Shown piece by piece: positions 38,920 to 48,827 of a stretch of DNA of 64,000 nucleotides (positions are counted from its first letter, which is position 1; each line of letters begins with the position of its first letter). The notes under the pieces are model-generated. The model was not told the origin of the DNA and did no database searches. It saw nothing but the letters and a program-made list of their open reading frames with translations. Where the stretch lies: positions 186,001-250,000 of the forward strand of contig NZ_JBPCZH010000003.1 of NCBI RefSeq assembly GCF_051251085.1, written 5' to 3'. Both the position numbers and the translations under genes were made by a program. This DNA is from Cernens ardua. GTDB taxonomy: Bacteria; Pseudomonadota; Gammaproteobacteria; Pseudomonadales; Halomonadaceae.

Positions 38920-39444
38920 ATGAGCCCTTCCAAAAACAAGCCGATTATCATGACTCTATTGATAGGGTTGACGCCTTTGATTCTAAGCGGTTGTCATCAT
39001 CACCCCGATCAATCCAAGGTCGATAATCAAACAGAGCAAGGACAACACACTTCCCAAGCCTCGTCTGAAACGGATGCTTCTCAAATGCCCAACGAGCGGA
39101 CATCAATCACTCGAACGGCCACTGACCATCATTCGTCATCAGAGGCATCCTCTGCACACAAACATGTTGAACCCGCACACCATTTCGATGAAAAACAAAA
39201 TCATCCTGATCATGGAGTAACGCATACGATCGACAAAAGGAATGTCAGGGCTACAGCATCGGGGGATACACCTCACTCAACGAGAGAACGGCAGAGACAT
39301 CCTTTACGTGCCAGTGATTGTACTTCTTCACACTGGACACGAGTCAGCTGTAAAAACAATGACAATGCCTGTATTGCCCACCAAATTGACCTAATGGGGT
39401 TATATGAACGATGCCGTAAAGTGGGCCTACTTGAACACCACTAA
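38920..39444 (+). CDS. Histidine-rich lipoprotein
   Basis: This 174-residue protein starts with a lipoprotein signal peptide (LIGLTPLILSGC; the lipobox cysteine is at about 27). The mature part begins HHHPD and is low in hydrophobic residues, with many His, Ser, Thr, Glu and Asp (for example DHHSSSE and AHKHVEPAHH). The last 45 residues have three cysteines in a more ordered-looking segment. I do not recognise a family. A metal-binding role is possible but is inferred only from composition. Confidence 0.7.
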   Translation: MSPSKNKPIIMTLLIGLTPLILSGCHHHPDQSKVDNQTEQGQHTSQASSETDASQMPNERTSITRTATDHHSSSEASSAHKHVEPAHHFDEKQNHPDHGVTHTIDKRNVRATASGDTPHSTRERQRHPLRASDCTSSHWTRVSCKNNDNACIAHQIDLMGLYERCRKVGLLEHH

Positions 39445-39840
39445 TGGACCAATAGAAAAGAACACAAACGGTCAACAATCACGGGCCGTCACGATACCCA
39501 TAATCACCATGAGCCATAATGAATAATCGCGCACTACAAGTGAGTGATACTCGGTAACCGGCCCGCTACGGGATAATGGTTTCAATCACAGGCTAAAATA
39601 CTATGTACATAAATTATCGACACTCACACCCATTTCAAGGGTAAGACGATTTTTATTCTTGGACTTGTTTATCGTGAATTATATCCAACAACCCTGAATT
39701 TATACTGATATTGCCTGCGGCGTAACAAGTACATCATGAAAGGGCATTTCCATATGCTCGCATGAAGGGGGAAGTAACCCCACTTCATTTAACGTCAGCA
39801 TATATTTTTCAAGGAGACACGCATAAACCGTATAGGGAGA
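39445..39840. other. Intergenic region lipoprotein/rsmE
   Basis: There are no genes and no clear terminator or repeat in this stretch of about 400 bases between convergent genes. Confidence 0.5.
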
Positions 39841-40590
39841 CTAAATATCTCCGTAGGCATGCTGAAGCAGGGAAAGAGCAACTACAGGTGCAGTTTCCGT
39901 GCGCAAGATACGAGGCCCAAGGCCATGTGCATTAAAGCCTTTGCGCTGAGCCATCACGACTTCCCCCTCTGAAAAGCCACCTTCAGGACCGATCAGCAGA
40001 GCACCGGAAAAAGTCGATGTTTCACGTGAAACATTCTCAAATAGCGAACTGGTATTGTGGGCGCTTTCACCGGGATGAAGTATCCAGCGCAAGAGCTCTT
40101 CCCTTCCATCAACCCAATCGGTCAATGACTGATGCGGCAATATTTCAGGAATGGTCGCGCGCCCACATTGCTCACAAGCACTAATGGCGACACCCCGCCA
40201 ATGCTCGAGTTTTTTACTTTCACGTTCAGAATCCATACGAACGGAAGCAAATTCACTATACAGCGGGGTAATTTTTTCCACCCCCAATTCCGTCGACTTC
40301 TGGATCACATAATCCATGCGGTCCCCTTTGGAAACCACTTGGCCTAAATGCATACGTAAAGGCGATTCAGGAATGGGCTGTATACTTTCCATGAGTCGTA
40401 CACTAACTTTGCGACGCTCTACGCTCTCGACAGTTGCACGGACTTCGTGACCACAACCGTCGAAAAGAAAGAGCTCTTGGCCTACACGCGCCCGCATGAC
40501 ACGGCCCACATGACGAGCCTGAGCATCAGGCAGAGCCATGCTCTGCCCAATATGTTCCATCAAGGGAAACTCAAGATAAACGCGCATCAT
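39841..40590 (-). CDS. rsmE: 16S rRNA m3U1498 methyltransferase
   Basis: RsmE is a SPOUT-fold enzyme that methylates U1498 of 16S rRNA. The 249-residue length fits. SAM-binding knot motifs are GALLIGPEGGFSEGEV and LGPRILRTETAPVVAL. The N-terminal PUA-like part has HVGRVMRARVGQELFLFDG (in part). Two consecutive ATGs start the gene, overlapping the secB stop. A parS site lies inside the gene. Confidence 0.96.
   Translation of the reverse strand: MMRVYLEFPLMEHIGQSMALPDAQARHVGRVMRARVGQELFLFDGCGHEVRATVESVERRKVSVRLMESIQPIPESPLRMHLGQVVSKGDRMDYVIQKSTELGVEKITPLYSEFASVRMDSERESKKLEHWRGVAISACEQCGRATIPEILPHQSLTDWVDGREELLRWILHPGESAHNTSSLFENVSRETSTFSGALLIGPEGGFSEGEVVMAQRKGFNAHGLGPRILRTETAPVVALSLLQHAYGDI
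40018..40033. promoter_or_regulatory. parS site 2 (ParB-binding)
   Basis: A perfect copy of TGTTTCACGTGAAACA inside rsmE, 2.8 kb from site 1. Confidence 0.93.
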
Positions 40591-41057
40591 TATTGCGGAT
40601 TGTTTGCACCCTGGGCGTCCTGCTGTTTTTGAGCATACAGTGCATCAAAATTAACAGGCGCCAACATCAGGGTGGGGAAGCTGCCGCGATTAACGAGGCT
40701 ATCAATACACTCACGCGCATATGGGAAAAGGATGTTCGGGCAAAAAGCATTCAGAGTATGGTCAAGCTGCTCGCCTTCCAATCCCGCAATACTGAATAGA
40801 CCCGCCTGCTGGACATCGGCAAGGAACGCTGTTGTTTGCTCTTCACCATTGAAGACCTGTGCAGTCACATGCACAACCACTTCATAAAGATCTTCAGCTA
40901 CTTTAGTAAAGTTATTATCAACATCCAGCTTTACCTTGGGTTGGAATGCCTGTTGAAAGACAGAGGGAGAATTGGGAGCCTCGAACGAGATATCCTTCAC
41001 ATAGATACGTTGCAGTGCGAACTGAACTTCCTGTTGTTGTGTATTTGCGTCGCTCAT
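40590..41057 (-). CDS. secB: Protein-export chaperone SecB
   Basis: SecB holds precursor proteins unfolded and delivers them to SecA. The 155-residue length and the motifs FALQRIYVKDISFEAPNSP, EVVVHVTAQV, QAGLFSIAGL and CPNILFPYARECIDSLVNRGSFP (in part) identify it. It overlaps rsmE by one base. In pseudomonads grxC lies next to secB; here it is missing. Confidence 0.97.
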   Translation of the reverse strand: MSDANTQQQEVQFALQRIYVKDISFEAPNSPSVFQQAFQPKVKLDVDNNFTKVAEDLYEVVVHVTAQVFNGEEQTTAFLADVQQAGLFSIAGLEGEQLDHTLNAFCPNILFPYARECIDSLVNRGSFPTLMLAPVNFDALYAQKQQDAQGANNPQ

Positions 41058-41420
41058 TCCTAGCTCCTGACTTTAAATGTCTGTTAATTTAATGCATTCG
41101 GTGATGACCATCACTCATGTGTCATCGCCTAATCAATATAACTCACTATTTTTACCAATTTCTGCTTTTCACCAACTTCTACAGCCAATAAAAATAATGC
41201 GTTATTTCTTCCGTTCTATCTTTCTCAATCACTCTCCAAATGGGCTGCACACATAAAAGATGTGCTTAACATTTGGGACTCGATACGCGTCGGCTGACAT
41301 CTGACACTTACATTCCATGCATTGCCACGCCCTACCATGGCATGACTTTCCTGAACATGGAATAACTTCCCAACAAACAGGATAGAAAGCCTTGGGATAC
41401 CGAAGTAGCGCCGCCCTCTT
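41058..41420. other. Intergenic region secB/rhodanese
   Basis: There are 363 bases without a gene at the place where many relatives have grxC. I see no recognisable glutaredoxin remnant. Confidence 0.5.
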
Positions 41421-41849
41421 TTACTTGGAACGTGTCACGGTTGGAAGATCATCAGCCTGCCATTGGGCCATTCCACCACGCAAGCGTTTCACAGTGGCAA
41501 AACCATGCTTGGACAAGGTCTGGGCTGCAGCTGCAGACGTTTGACCTGTTTTACACACTAGGATAATGGGGTTCTGCTTGTATTTATCAAGCTCTCCCAT
41601 GCGGGTTTCAAGTTTATCCTTGGGAATATTGACCGCACCTGAAATAAACCCTTTTTTGAACTCTTTTGGGTCACGTAAATCCACCACCTGTGCATCTGAA
41701 CGATTGATTAGAGTCGTCGCTTCACCGGGGCTTACGGTGTCAGATTGCGAACGTCGTGATTCATAGGTTGCCCAAAGCAATAAAAGCACAATAAAGGGGC
41801 CCACCAGGAAAGGGTGATGCGAGGCAAACTGAATATATTGGTCAAACAT
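41421..41849 (-). CDS. Membrane-anchored rhodanese-like protein (YibN type)
   Basis: This 142-residue protein has an N-terminal transmembrane anchor (about residues 15-27) and a rhodanese domain in the cytoplasm. The active-site cysteine loop is VCKTGQTS near residue 98. VVDLRDPKEFKKGFISGAVNIP and LRGGMAQWQADDLP are conserved landmarks. It occupies the YibN position near secB and envC; sulfurtransferase activity is inferred. Confidence 0.9.
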   Translation of the reverse strand: MFDQYIQFASHHPFLVGPFIVLLLLWATYESRRSQSDTVSPGEATTLINRSDAQVVDLRDPKEFKKGFISGAVNIPKDKLETRMGELDKYKQNPIILVCKTGQTSAAAAQTLSKHGFATVKRLRGGMAQWQADDLPTVTRSK

Positions 41850-42360
41850 GATATTTACGGGCTCTCAAACTCGAAATTCAAACTAAAAACGCTAGTGGGT
41901 TTGGCACTCTACCCAAATCAGGGGGAATCCCCCCGAGCGGCCACGGATTAACGCGAGCAGTATACACCAGCCACTGGGGAATGAGAGAGCATGAAATAAT
42001 TTTTCCCTTTTGCGACTCCCTGTTTTCAAACCTCCTGAATACCTGCACCTTCAAACCCCAAATCATCGTCCTCAACGCGTTTGAATCGAAATAATGGGGT
42101 TCCCCTTCGATTATTGAACGGCAAAAGAGCAACTGGCTACCTTATTCTGATGCTACATTGGTTATCACAAAAACCATGCTTCATGCAGGCCAGCCTGTTG
42201 TTAATGGTGGGACTGCGTTATTATCCTGTAAACAGGTTTATCTTTGTCGTGTGTCAGGCTCGGTTTTTCAACAGGCAGTTTGTTGACATTTTACTGTATC
42301 CTGTCAGGGCCACAGGATAATAGAATCACCACCAACGTTTCCGATGATGGTAGCCAGACT
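41850..42360. other. Intergenic region rhodanese/envC
   Basis: No gene is seen. In many relatives gpmI (phosphoglycerate mutase) lies here between yibN and envC, but no trace of it is visible. The right end is an open frame continuing back from envC whose coding status is unclear. Confidence 0.45.
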
Positions 42361-43803
42361 TTGTTTATTCGCGAATCTTCAAAACTTGCTGTTGCCGTAA
42401 AGGCGGAAAAACCCAATAGCGCCAGACACTCGGCACTAACATTGGGTTTAGGGGTATCCAGCTTATTGGCGTTGGTAGGTGGAAGCATATCTACTGCTCA
42501 TGCAGACCCGACGGACGTCCCCACTCAGCAGCTGAAACAGATCAATGCATCTATTTCCAGTATGCAGAGCCGATTGCAAGCCACTCGAGGTAAACGCGCG
42601 CAAGCTCAGAAAGCGCTTGAACAGGCGGAAACCACCCTGGCCAATACGCATTCACGCCTTGCCCAGCTCGATACCCAACATCAGCAAACAACCCAAAAGC
42701 TCCAACAACTGGCTGTACAATCAAATAAATTGGAAGCCGCTTCCAGTGCTCAGAAAAAGGCATTGGCAGCCCTTCTTAATGCCCTTTATCGGCTAGGGAA
42801 AGAACCTGAGCTTCAGCTGTTGCTTGAGCAACATGACATGACACAGCTAAACCGTTACCAGCATTATCTCAATGCGATCGAAAATGCACGTCAGGAGCGC
42901 TTGGCCGCGATTGCCAGCCTCAATGATCAAATCTCCCAGAATCGTAGCCAGGTTAAACAGCAACAGGCGCAATTGGAGAAGCTGATTGCCGCTCAAAAGC
43001 AAAATGCTCAACGGTTATTAACACAGCAAAAGAGCCGTCAACGAGTGCTTGATGGTATCAATGCCAGCTATACCAATGCTCAATCCAGATTGAGCGACCT
43101 GAATACTCAACGAGATCAGGCACAGACTACTCTGGCCCGTATAGAACAGGAAGTTGAGGCCGCCCGCAGAGCCGCAGCCAAAAGAGCAGCACAACAACGC
43201 AAAATTCAGGCCGAACGCCGCCGGCAACAGGAAGAAGCACGGCGCAGGGCACAACAGAGCCAGCAGCAATCCAGCAGCTCATCAGGCAGTAGTTCCAGTA
43301 CAAGCGGCACTGGCTCATCTGGATCACAGTTATCCGAACAAGAGATGAATGCGACGCCACAAAGCGCTGACAATACGCCTCAGGCATCACAACCGTCATC
43401 TCCACCACAACGACAGCTTTCAGGTTCTGCGTGGAGCGGCCGCTGGCCAATCAATGGCAGACTGGTGTCTGGTTATGGGGCGGGAGACGGTATAAACACA
43501 AATGGTGTAGTACTGAGCGCCAGTGCCGGCACCCCCATTCATGCATTGAGAAGTGGTGAGGTCGTATTCGCCAATTGGCTAAATGGATTTGGTTACATCG
43601 TCATCGTTGATCATGGCAGCTCAATGTCCATCTACGCTCACAATGAACGCAATATTGTTAGCGTCGGCGATCATGTCAGGCGAGGAACCGTGATCGCAAC
43701 CGTTGGCGATACAGGAGGGCTTTCCTCGCCAGAGCTCTATTTCGAAGTGCGCCAGAATGGTAGCCCCATCAACCCAACAGCGTGGGCTTCAGCATCCAGA
43801 TAA
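42361..43803 (+). CDS. envC: EnvC-type amidase activator (degenerate LytM/M23 domain)
   Basis: EnvC-type proteins activate periplasmic amidases at the division septum. After a signal peptide (ALTLGLGVSSLLALVGG, then STAHA) there are two long coiled-coil stretches, a Ser/Gln-rich linker with poly-Ser, and a C-terminal LytM domain. The domain lacks zinc-ligand motifs: the HxxxD position reads NGVVLSAS and the HLHFE position reads ELYFEVR. It therefore looks non-catalytic, as in EnvC. No in-frame ATG precedes the signal peptide. I picked TTG at 42361; the frame stays open back to TTG at 42244. Confidence 0.82.
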   Translation: MFIRESSKLAVAVKAEKPNSARHSALTLGLGVSSLLALVGGSISTAHADPTDVPTQQLKQINASISSMQSRLQATRGKRAQAQKALEQAETTLANTHSRLAQLDTQHQQTTQKLQQLAVQSNKLEAASSAQKKALAALLNALYRLGKEPELQLLLEQHDMTQLNRYQHYLNAIENARQERLAAIASLNDQISQNRSQVKQQQAQLEKLIAAQKQNAQRLLTQQKSRQRVLDGINASYTNAQSRLSDLNTQRDQAQTTLARIEQEVEAARRAAAKRAAQQRKIQAERRRQQEEARRRAQQSQQQSSSSSGSSSSTSGTGSSGSQLSEQEMNATPQSADNTPQASQPSSPPQRQLSGSAWSGRWPINGRLVSGYGAGDGINTNGVVLSASAGTPIHALRSGEVVFANWLNGFGYIVIVDHGSSMSIYAHNERNIVSVGDHVRRGTVIATVGDTGGLSSPELYFEVRQNGSPINPTAWASASR

Positions 43804-43929
43804 CAGGCCGCTGTAGGTAGATGGTGGAGTATTTTCCAGCCTTGTCAGCCCAGAGCACAACTCCTTCCTTTGTCCTGCTCTGCTCACAGCATGACTCTAA
43901 AATAACTGATCAACGCAGGGCCGGGGTTC

Positions 43930-44565
43930 TCACGCTCTTGAAATAGCTAATCGCGCAGCAAATGCCAGGAAAACCCCGCCTGTAACACGATCCATCCAGC
44001 GGACAACATTGCCTGAGCGCAAATGACGAGCAAAGGGCCTAGTCATTAAAACGAGTCCACCACACCACACTATACCGAGCATGACGTGAATACAGGCTAA
44101 AAACAGAGCATAGAGAGGAAAGTTACTTCCTGACGGTACAAACTGAGGAAGAAAAGAGACGTAAAAAATCCCGATCTTGGGATTTAGAAGATTAGTCATC
44201 AGGCCAGAGAGCATCCAATGGCAACGGGAAGCTTTCACAGGTGCTGTTTTCGAATCCACTTGGAAGCTTTTACGGGGCTTCAATAGCATCCGGATCCCTA
44301 ACCAGCCCAGATAGCACGCACCCGCATATTTAATAATCGAAAAAGCCAGCGCTGAGGCCATCAACAAAGAGCCTAGCCCCACCGCCACCAGCATTCCCCA
44401 ACACAATAGCCCCAAATTAATGCCCAATGCTGCTAAAAAAGCCTGCTTGCCTCCCTGAGAAAGGGATGTTCGAAGGATGAACGCAGTATCCAACCCCGGC
44501 GTCATCGTCAGAAGCAATACGGTAACGATATATCCCCACATAAGACTGGTCATCATATTCCTCAC
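43930..44565 (-). CDS. LysE/RhtB family amino-acid exporter
   Basis: This 211-residue membrane protein has six hydrophobic segments and the family N-terminus VTVLLLTMTPGLDTAFILRTSLSQGGK (in part), then GACYLGWLGIRML and NPKIGIFYVSFLPQF. It probably exports an amino acid such as a homoserine- or threonine-like substrate; the exact one is unknown. Methionines at codons 4 and 5 are alternative starts. It is convergent with envC. Confidence 0.9.
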   Translation of the reverse strand: MRNMMTSLMWGYIVTVLLLTMTPGLDTAFILRTSLSQGGKQAFLAALGINLGLLCWGMLVAVGLGSLLMASALAFSIIKYAGACYLGWLGIRMLLKPRKSFQVDSKTAPVKASRCHWMLSGLMTNLLNPKIGIFYVSFLPQFVPSGSNFPLYALFLACIHVMLGIVWCGGLVLMTRPFARHLRSGNVVRWMDRVTGGVFLAFAARLAISRA

Positions 44566-44674
44566 GATGTACTAAAGGCTCAAACGTAACTTTTTATGAG
44601 TGTCGCCGATTATTTTAGAACGTGATGCATGGCCTACTGATGAGCAGAGCATCAGCCATTGCCGCAACTATCCA

Positions 44675-45925
44675 TCACTCTACGGTCATATGAGACTTGA
44701 TACGTACAGGCAAGTCACTATGATTTCCGAGTGCCTGACGAATCATGGCTCGTTTCACCGGTAGCAGACGATTGGTCATGCTCAGACCTGCATTGCGTAC
44801 TACCCTGATCAAAGGGTTTTTAGCGCCGAATCCGATACGGAAAGCATCCATCAGCGTTAGCATTAATCCATTATCGGATTTCCTACGCCTCACATAACGT
44901 GCCAACACGCGCTCATCGCCCAACGGCGCACCACGTTTGTGAGCCCTTACCAGCTCTTCAGCCAGTACGGCTGCGTCCATCAAACCAAGGTTGGCCCCCT
45001 GTCCAGCCAGAGGATGGATGCTGTGTGCAGCATCACCAATCAAAGCAACACCCGGCAAAACATATTTTTGAGCATGGCGTTGTGTAAGCGGGAAGGAAAA
45101 TGTCTGGCTGACATGACACATCTGGCCCAAACGCCCTTCCATTGCCATTTCAAGCACATGGGCAAAATCATCAGAGTCAAGCGCGAGCAAACGCTGAGCT
45201 TCGTCATCATCTGCAGACCATACGATAGATGACCACTGCTGAGCTTGCCCTTCAATGGCCAGAGGAAGGAAAGCCAAAGGCCCGGTTGGGAGGAATACCT
45301 GACGAGCCGTTTTTTCGTGCGGTTTCACGTGCTCTACGCTGGCCACGATAGCTGTTTGCCCCGTCTTGTATTCATCAACGCCGATGCCCATCAGCCTTCG
45401 TAGTGTGGAACGACTACCATCGGCACCCACGACGACGGATGCCTCAACCTCATTGCCGCTATGGAAGAGTAGTGAGCGCTTACTTTCAACAATGGATTCA
45501 GGGACTGAATGGCATCCCACTATCTTTTCCTGAGGGAAGAGAGTGACGCTTTCCATCGTATGTAACCGCTCCAGCAGACTATCGACAATGGCACTATTCT
45601 CAACGATATGCCCCAAACATGAACGGCCTACCTCACTTGCGGAAAAATCGATTTCCCCCGCTCCTTCAGAATCCCATACCTGCATATGCGTGTAGGGGCT
45701 TACTCGGCGTGCGGTAATAGACGACCAAACGCCCAGGGACGTAAAAAGTGCCCGCGACGCTTCGGTGATAGCGCTTACGCGCGAATCCCTGGTATCAGAA
45801 GACCATTGGGCCTCCTGCCTACCCGCATCAATCAAGGCGACCTGCAACCCGGATTCCCCCAGGAGCACAGCCATGGTGGCCCCTACAATTCCGCTGCCAA
45901 CAATAGCCACATCATACTGCGCCAT
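44675..45925 (-). CDS. ubiI: UbiH/UbiF/VisC-type ubiquinone hydroxylase (probable UbiI)
   Basis: This flavin monooxygenase of about 416 residues starts with YDVAIVGSGIVGATMAVLL for FAD, has the DG motif VVGADGSRSTLRRLMGI, and the second FAD motif ALIGDAAHSIHPLAGQGANLGLMD. It adds a ring hydroxyl in aerobic ubiquinone synthesis. I chose ATG at 45925, with GGGTGG upstream, over GTG at 45934. It is downstream of ubiH, in the usual ygfB-(pepP)-ubiH-ubiI order. Confidence 0.9.
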   Translation of the reverse strand: MAQYDVAIVGSGIVGATMAVLLGESGLQVALIDAGRQEAQWSSDTRDSRVSAITEASRALFTSLGVWSSITARRVSPYTHMQVWDSEGAGEIDFSASEVGRSCLGHIVENSAIVDSLLERLHTMESVTLFPQEKIVGCHSVPESIVESKRSLLFHSGNEVEASVVVGADGSRSTLRRLMGIGVDEYKTGQTAIVASVEHVKPHEKTARQVFLPTGPLAFLPLAIEGQAQQWSSIVWSADDDEAQRLLALDSDDFAHVLEMAMEGRLGQMCHVSQTFSFPLTQRHAQKYVLPGVALIGDAAHSIHPLAGQGANLGLMDAAVLAEELVRAHKRGAPLGDERVLARYVRRRKSDNGLMLTLMDAFRIGFGAKNPLIRVVRNAGLSMTNRLLPVKRAMIRQALGNHSDLPVRIKSHMTVE

Positions 45926-46113
45926 GTGAACCACCCTTATGAATCCTGTATATGAACCGCTTTTGACAGCGTGTGACCAAACTCACATTCAATGAGCACG
46001 TTCAGTAAGTATCAGACAAATGCTGTCAAGCACTGGCCCTCAGCCTGAGCCTTTGTACTCTACCCAGGCACGCCTATTACTTTCTGTTCTCATGACTCCG
46101 ATAACACGAAGCG

Positions 46114-47352
46114 CTAGCGCTCTATTCCCATTGCACGACGCGTCAAGGCTCGTCTCAAGGGAGTAATCAAATTCAAACCAATCAATCCAGCGGCACGCGC
46201 ATGGGAAAACAGAGGATTTTCAACGCCGAATAATTCAACAAGACGATGGCTTGCCTGCACCATTCCATCGCGATCACGCTTGCGACGTGACTCAAACGCA
46301 TTCATCGTTTCTGCTGCACCAACAGGAACGCCTGTTTCCAACGCCTTTTCCAGCGTTTCCCGCAAATCCATCAATCCTCTTAGTGCCAGATTGAACCCCT
46401 GGCCAGCGACAGGGTGCATCGTATGCGCTGCATTTCCGAGAATTGCCAGATGAGGCCTCACCTGCTCCTCTGCCTGTACCAGCCTCAGCGGATAGGAATG
46501 GCGCTCCCCTATCCGCAGAAAGCGTCCAAGGCGATCACCGAAAAACGCCTGAACTTCGCGAAGGAAATCAGCATCATTAAACTGCTGAAGCTCCGCCATC
46601 CGATCAGGCACAAGTGTCCATATCAATGCCATACGATTTCCCTGAAGCGGAAGCAATGCCATTGGGCCTTCCGGGGCGAACCTCTCGTAGGCCACTCCGC
46701 GATGAGAACGTGATACTTCAACGGTGCTTATCAATGCATTCTGCTGATAATCGTGGACAGAATTCTCAATCCCCAGTAATCCTTTCAACGGCGAACGGCC
46801 ACCGTCAGCCAGCACTGTCAGATCGGCACAGACGTGCGAACCATCACTCAGCTGCATAAGATACCCTCCCTCCTGCGGAAGGATAGCCTCAACACGCACT
46901 GGTGCGCGCCACTCGATCGGTAAATTACGAACGTGTTGAACGAGCACATTGCCCATCCACGCATTGGGCACAACATACCCCAGTGCCTCGGTATTCATTT
47001 CAGCCGCATTCAAACGCACTGCTCCCAGTCGCCCGCGTTCAGCGACATGTACATGCCGAATGGCAGCTGCCTGTTCTTCAATACCAGACAGCTGCCCGTC
47101 CGAAGACCAAATCCCAAGGTGCTCAAAATGCAATCGGGAACCGTAGGCTAAAGCACTGCTACGTTCATCAAAGCTGGGCTGATAGGCAGGAGCTGACTGA
47201 CCGATGTCGGAAGCCTCAATCACCAGCACTTTCAATCCAAAGCGCTCAATGAGCGACGAAAGGGACAACGCGAAAGTAGCCCCAACCAGCCCCCCACCGA
47301 TAATCGCAATGTCGTAGTGCTCAAGTGGTTTATTTTCTGCCATTCCTGACAT
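46114..47352 (-). CDS. ubiH: 2-octaprenyl-6-methoxyphenol hydroxylase
   Basis: This 412-residue flavoprotein has YDIAIIGGGLVGATFALSLS at the N-terminus, VLADGGRSPLKGLLGI in the middle and ILGNAAHTMHPVAGQGFNLALRGL at the FAD site (in part). It belongs to the UbiH branch and sits upstream of the UbiI-like gene. pepP, which usually precedes ubiH, is missing. M1 has AGGAG very close; the ATG at 47343 has better spacing, so three residues are uncertain. Confidence 0.92.
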   Translation of the reverse strand: MSGMAENKPLEHYDIAIIGGGLVGATFALSLSSLIERFGLKVLVIEASDIGQSAPAYQPSFDERSSALAYGSRLHFEHLGIWSSDGQLSGIEEQAAAIRHVHVAERGRLGAVRLNAAEMNTEALGYVVPNAWMGNVLVQHVRNLPIEWRAPVRVEAILPQEGGYLMQLSDGSHVCADLTVLADGGRSPLKGLLGIENSVHDYQQNALISTVEVSRSHRGVAYERFAPEGPMALLPLQGNRMALIWTLVPDRMAELQQFNDADFLREVQAFFGDRLGRFLRIGERHSYPLRLVQAEEQVRPHLAILGNAAHTMHPVAGQGFNLALRGLMDLRETLEKALETGVPVGAAETMNAFESRRKRDRDGMVQASHRLVELFGVENPLFSHARAAGLIGLNLITPLRRALTRRAMGIER

Positions 47353-47532
47353 GCTCCTGATTACACGGAATCGTATTCTTATGCTGAATAACTATCTTAA
47401 ACAACGCACCCAGCAAACACGCAATATTTATTGCCTTTCGGTGCCGCCCTTGCATCCTGTTCTATCCAAAGGCCTGTATCGCGCCTGTCACAGCAGGCGC
47501 TCATCCTCTGAAACCATCAAAAACAATTGACG

Positions 47533-48162
47533 CTAATGAATTTGCGGTGGCTCAGCTGAGGAATCATTACCATTCCCATCATCCAGAACATGTGGCTGCC
47601 CCGGGTGATTCTCAATATAAAGGGTCAGCGCAGTGATTCGTACATGCTCTGTCAAGGCAATCAAATCGGCTTCTGTCTCTGCATCCTCGCCAATCCCTTC
47701 ATCCAGATCGAGTTGGCTGATTTCTTTCATGGCATCCAACGCCTCTGTCAGCGCTTCAGACCAGTCAGCACTACGACCATGATCATCAATCACCTCGCTG
47801 AAGCCGGAGGCCCAGCTTTTCAGGGCTTCTGCGCGTTCGGACAAGGAAAAGAGCTCATCCGGTAACAATGGCTCATAATCCATTTGCTCAGCACTTAGCT
47901 GTTCCTTTGCCTGACTGCGCCAGCCCAGTATCAACGCCGCATCTTCGCGACTGCGTGGGGACTCAACACCGAGGATGATACACACTTCACGAAACCACTC
48001 ATCGGTGGCGTCGACGTCATCTTCTTCGGTGTCCAAACCAAGAGCAGCCACCATCCGGCCATCGAAAAAAGACGGCGAGGACAGTGATCCATAACTTAGA
48101 AAAAGGTCAGCGATAACCGAGAAGTCAACGGCTTCTTCGGCACCATTCGGTATATTACTCAT
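47533..48162 (-). CDS. ygfB: UPF0149 family protein YgfB
   Basis: This protein of about 209 residues has the helical acidic YgfB fold: LSYGSLSSPSFFDGRMVAALGL at the N-terminus and EQMDYEPLLPDELFSLSERAEALKSWASGF in the centre (key parts). Its role is poorly known; in Pseudomonas it influences ampDH3 expression. The start at 48162 is 5 nt from GAGG; the open frame continues 25 codons upstream. It is divergent from zapA, as in E. coli. Confidence 0.9.
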   Translation of the reverse strand: MSNIPNGAEEAVDFSVIADLFLSYGSLSSPSFFDGRMVAALGLDTEEDDVDATDEWFREVCIILGVESPRSREDAALILGWRSQAKEQLSAEQMDYEPLLPDELFSLSERAEALKSWASGFSEVIDDHGRSADWSEALTEALDAMKEISQLDLDEGIGEDAETEADLIALTEHVRITALTLYIENHPGQPHVLDDGNGNDSSAEPPQIH

Positions 48163-48493
48163 CATACCCTCGTTTGTTCCTGAAAATGTGTCCAACCATA
48201 ACCATCCTTTCCGACCACCAGCATTCCTCAATGGCAAAGAATATAGAAAGGCACAACAACTGCAGCCTTATGCAGAATTTTCAACAAATCCGATCTCCAT
48301 CACAGGAAGATCACCAAGTTACCTGCGTTAGGGCATCAGGCCTGTTATAGTGGTAAAATCATGGCTACATTACTTGAAAAACTGAATATCCAAAGCGATG
48401 TATTCGTTTAGTAGCCCGTAGTGGCACAGGATAACACTTTACCACCCGAGCTTCCTTGCCGGATTGGTTCACGCTACATACCAGGAGCACAGC

Positions 48494-48802
48494 ATGAGCA
48501 ACACCGACCAAAGCACAGTAGAGATCAGCTTGCTTGGTAAAAAATATACTTTTCGCTGTGGAGAGGATGAAGCAGAAGGCCTGGAACGCGCGGCTCGCTA
48601 CCTGGACAGTGCCCTCGCCGGTGTCAAGGAACATACGGGTGTGCTTGGAGATGACAAAGTTGCATTAATGACCGCCTTGAACATCACACACGAATTACAA
48701 CGTGAAATTGAGCACCGCCATTCACTTGAAAAGGAAGTAGAGCAACTTACTCAACGTATTGATTCTGCTCTTTCAGCGCTACCGCCACAGCGTGATAACT
48801 GA
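48494..48802 (+). CDS. zapA: Cell division protein ZapA
   Basis: ZapA binds and bundles FtsZ at the division site. The protein has about 102 residues. The N-terminal globular part VEISLLGKKYTFRCGEDEAEGLERAARYLD (in part) is followed by a long C-terminal coiled coil. I chose ATG at 48494, preceded by AGGAG at 6 nt; the frame is open ten codons further back. Order zapA-6S RNA-ygfA is the standard gammaproteobacterial arrangement. Confidence 0.95.
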   Translation: MSNTDQSTVEISLLGKKYTFRCGEDEAEGLERAARYLDSALAGVKEHTGVLGDDKVALMTALNITHELQREIEHRHSLEKEVEQLTQRIDSALSALPPQRDN

Positions 48803-48827
48803 AAGCGACAAGTGCCAACACTTTTTT

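Noticed and set aside
42283..42321. TTGACA with GATAAT ahead of envC as a promoter
   Set aside because: The spacing of 27 bases is too long.
45320..45335. Fourth parS-like site (GTTTCACGTGCTCT)
   Set aside because: Only the left half and the centre match; the right half does not, so it is not counted as parS.
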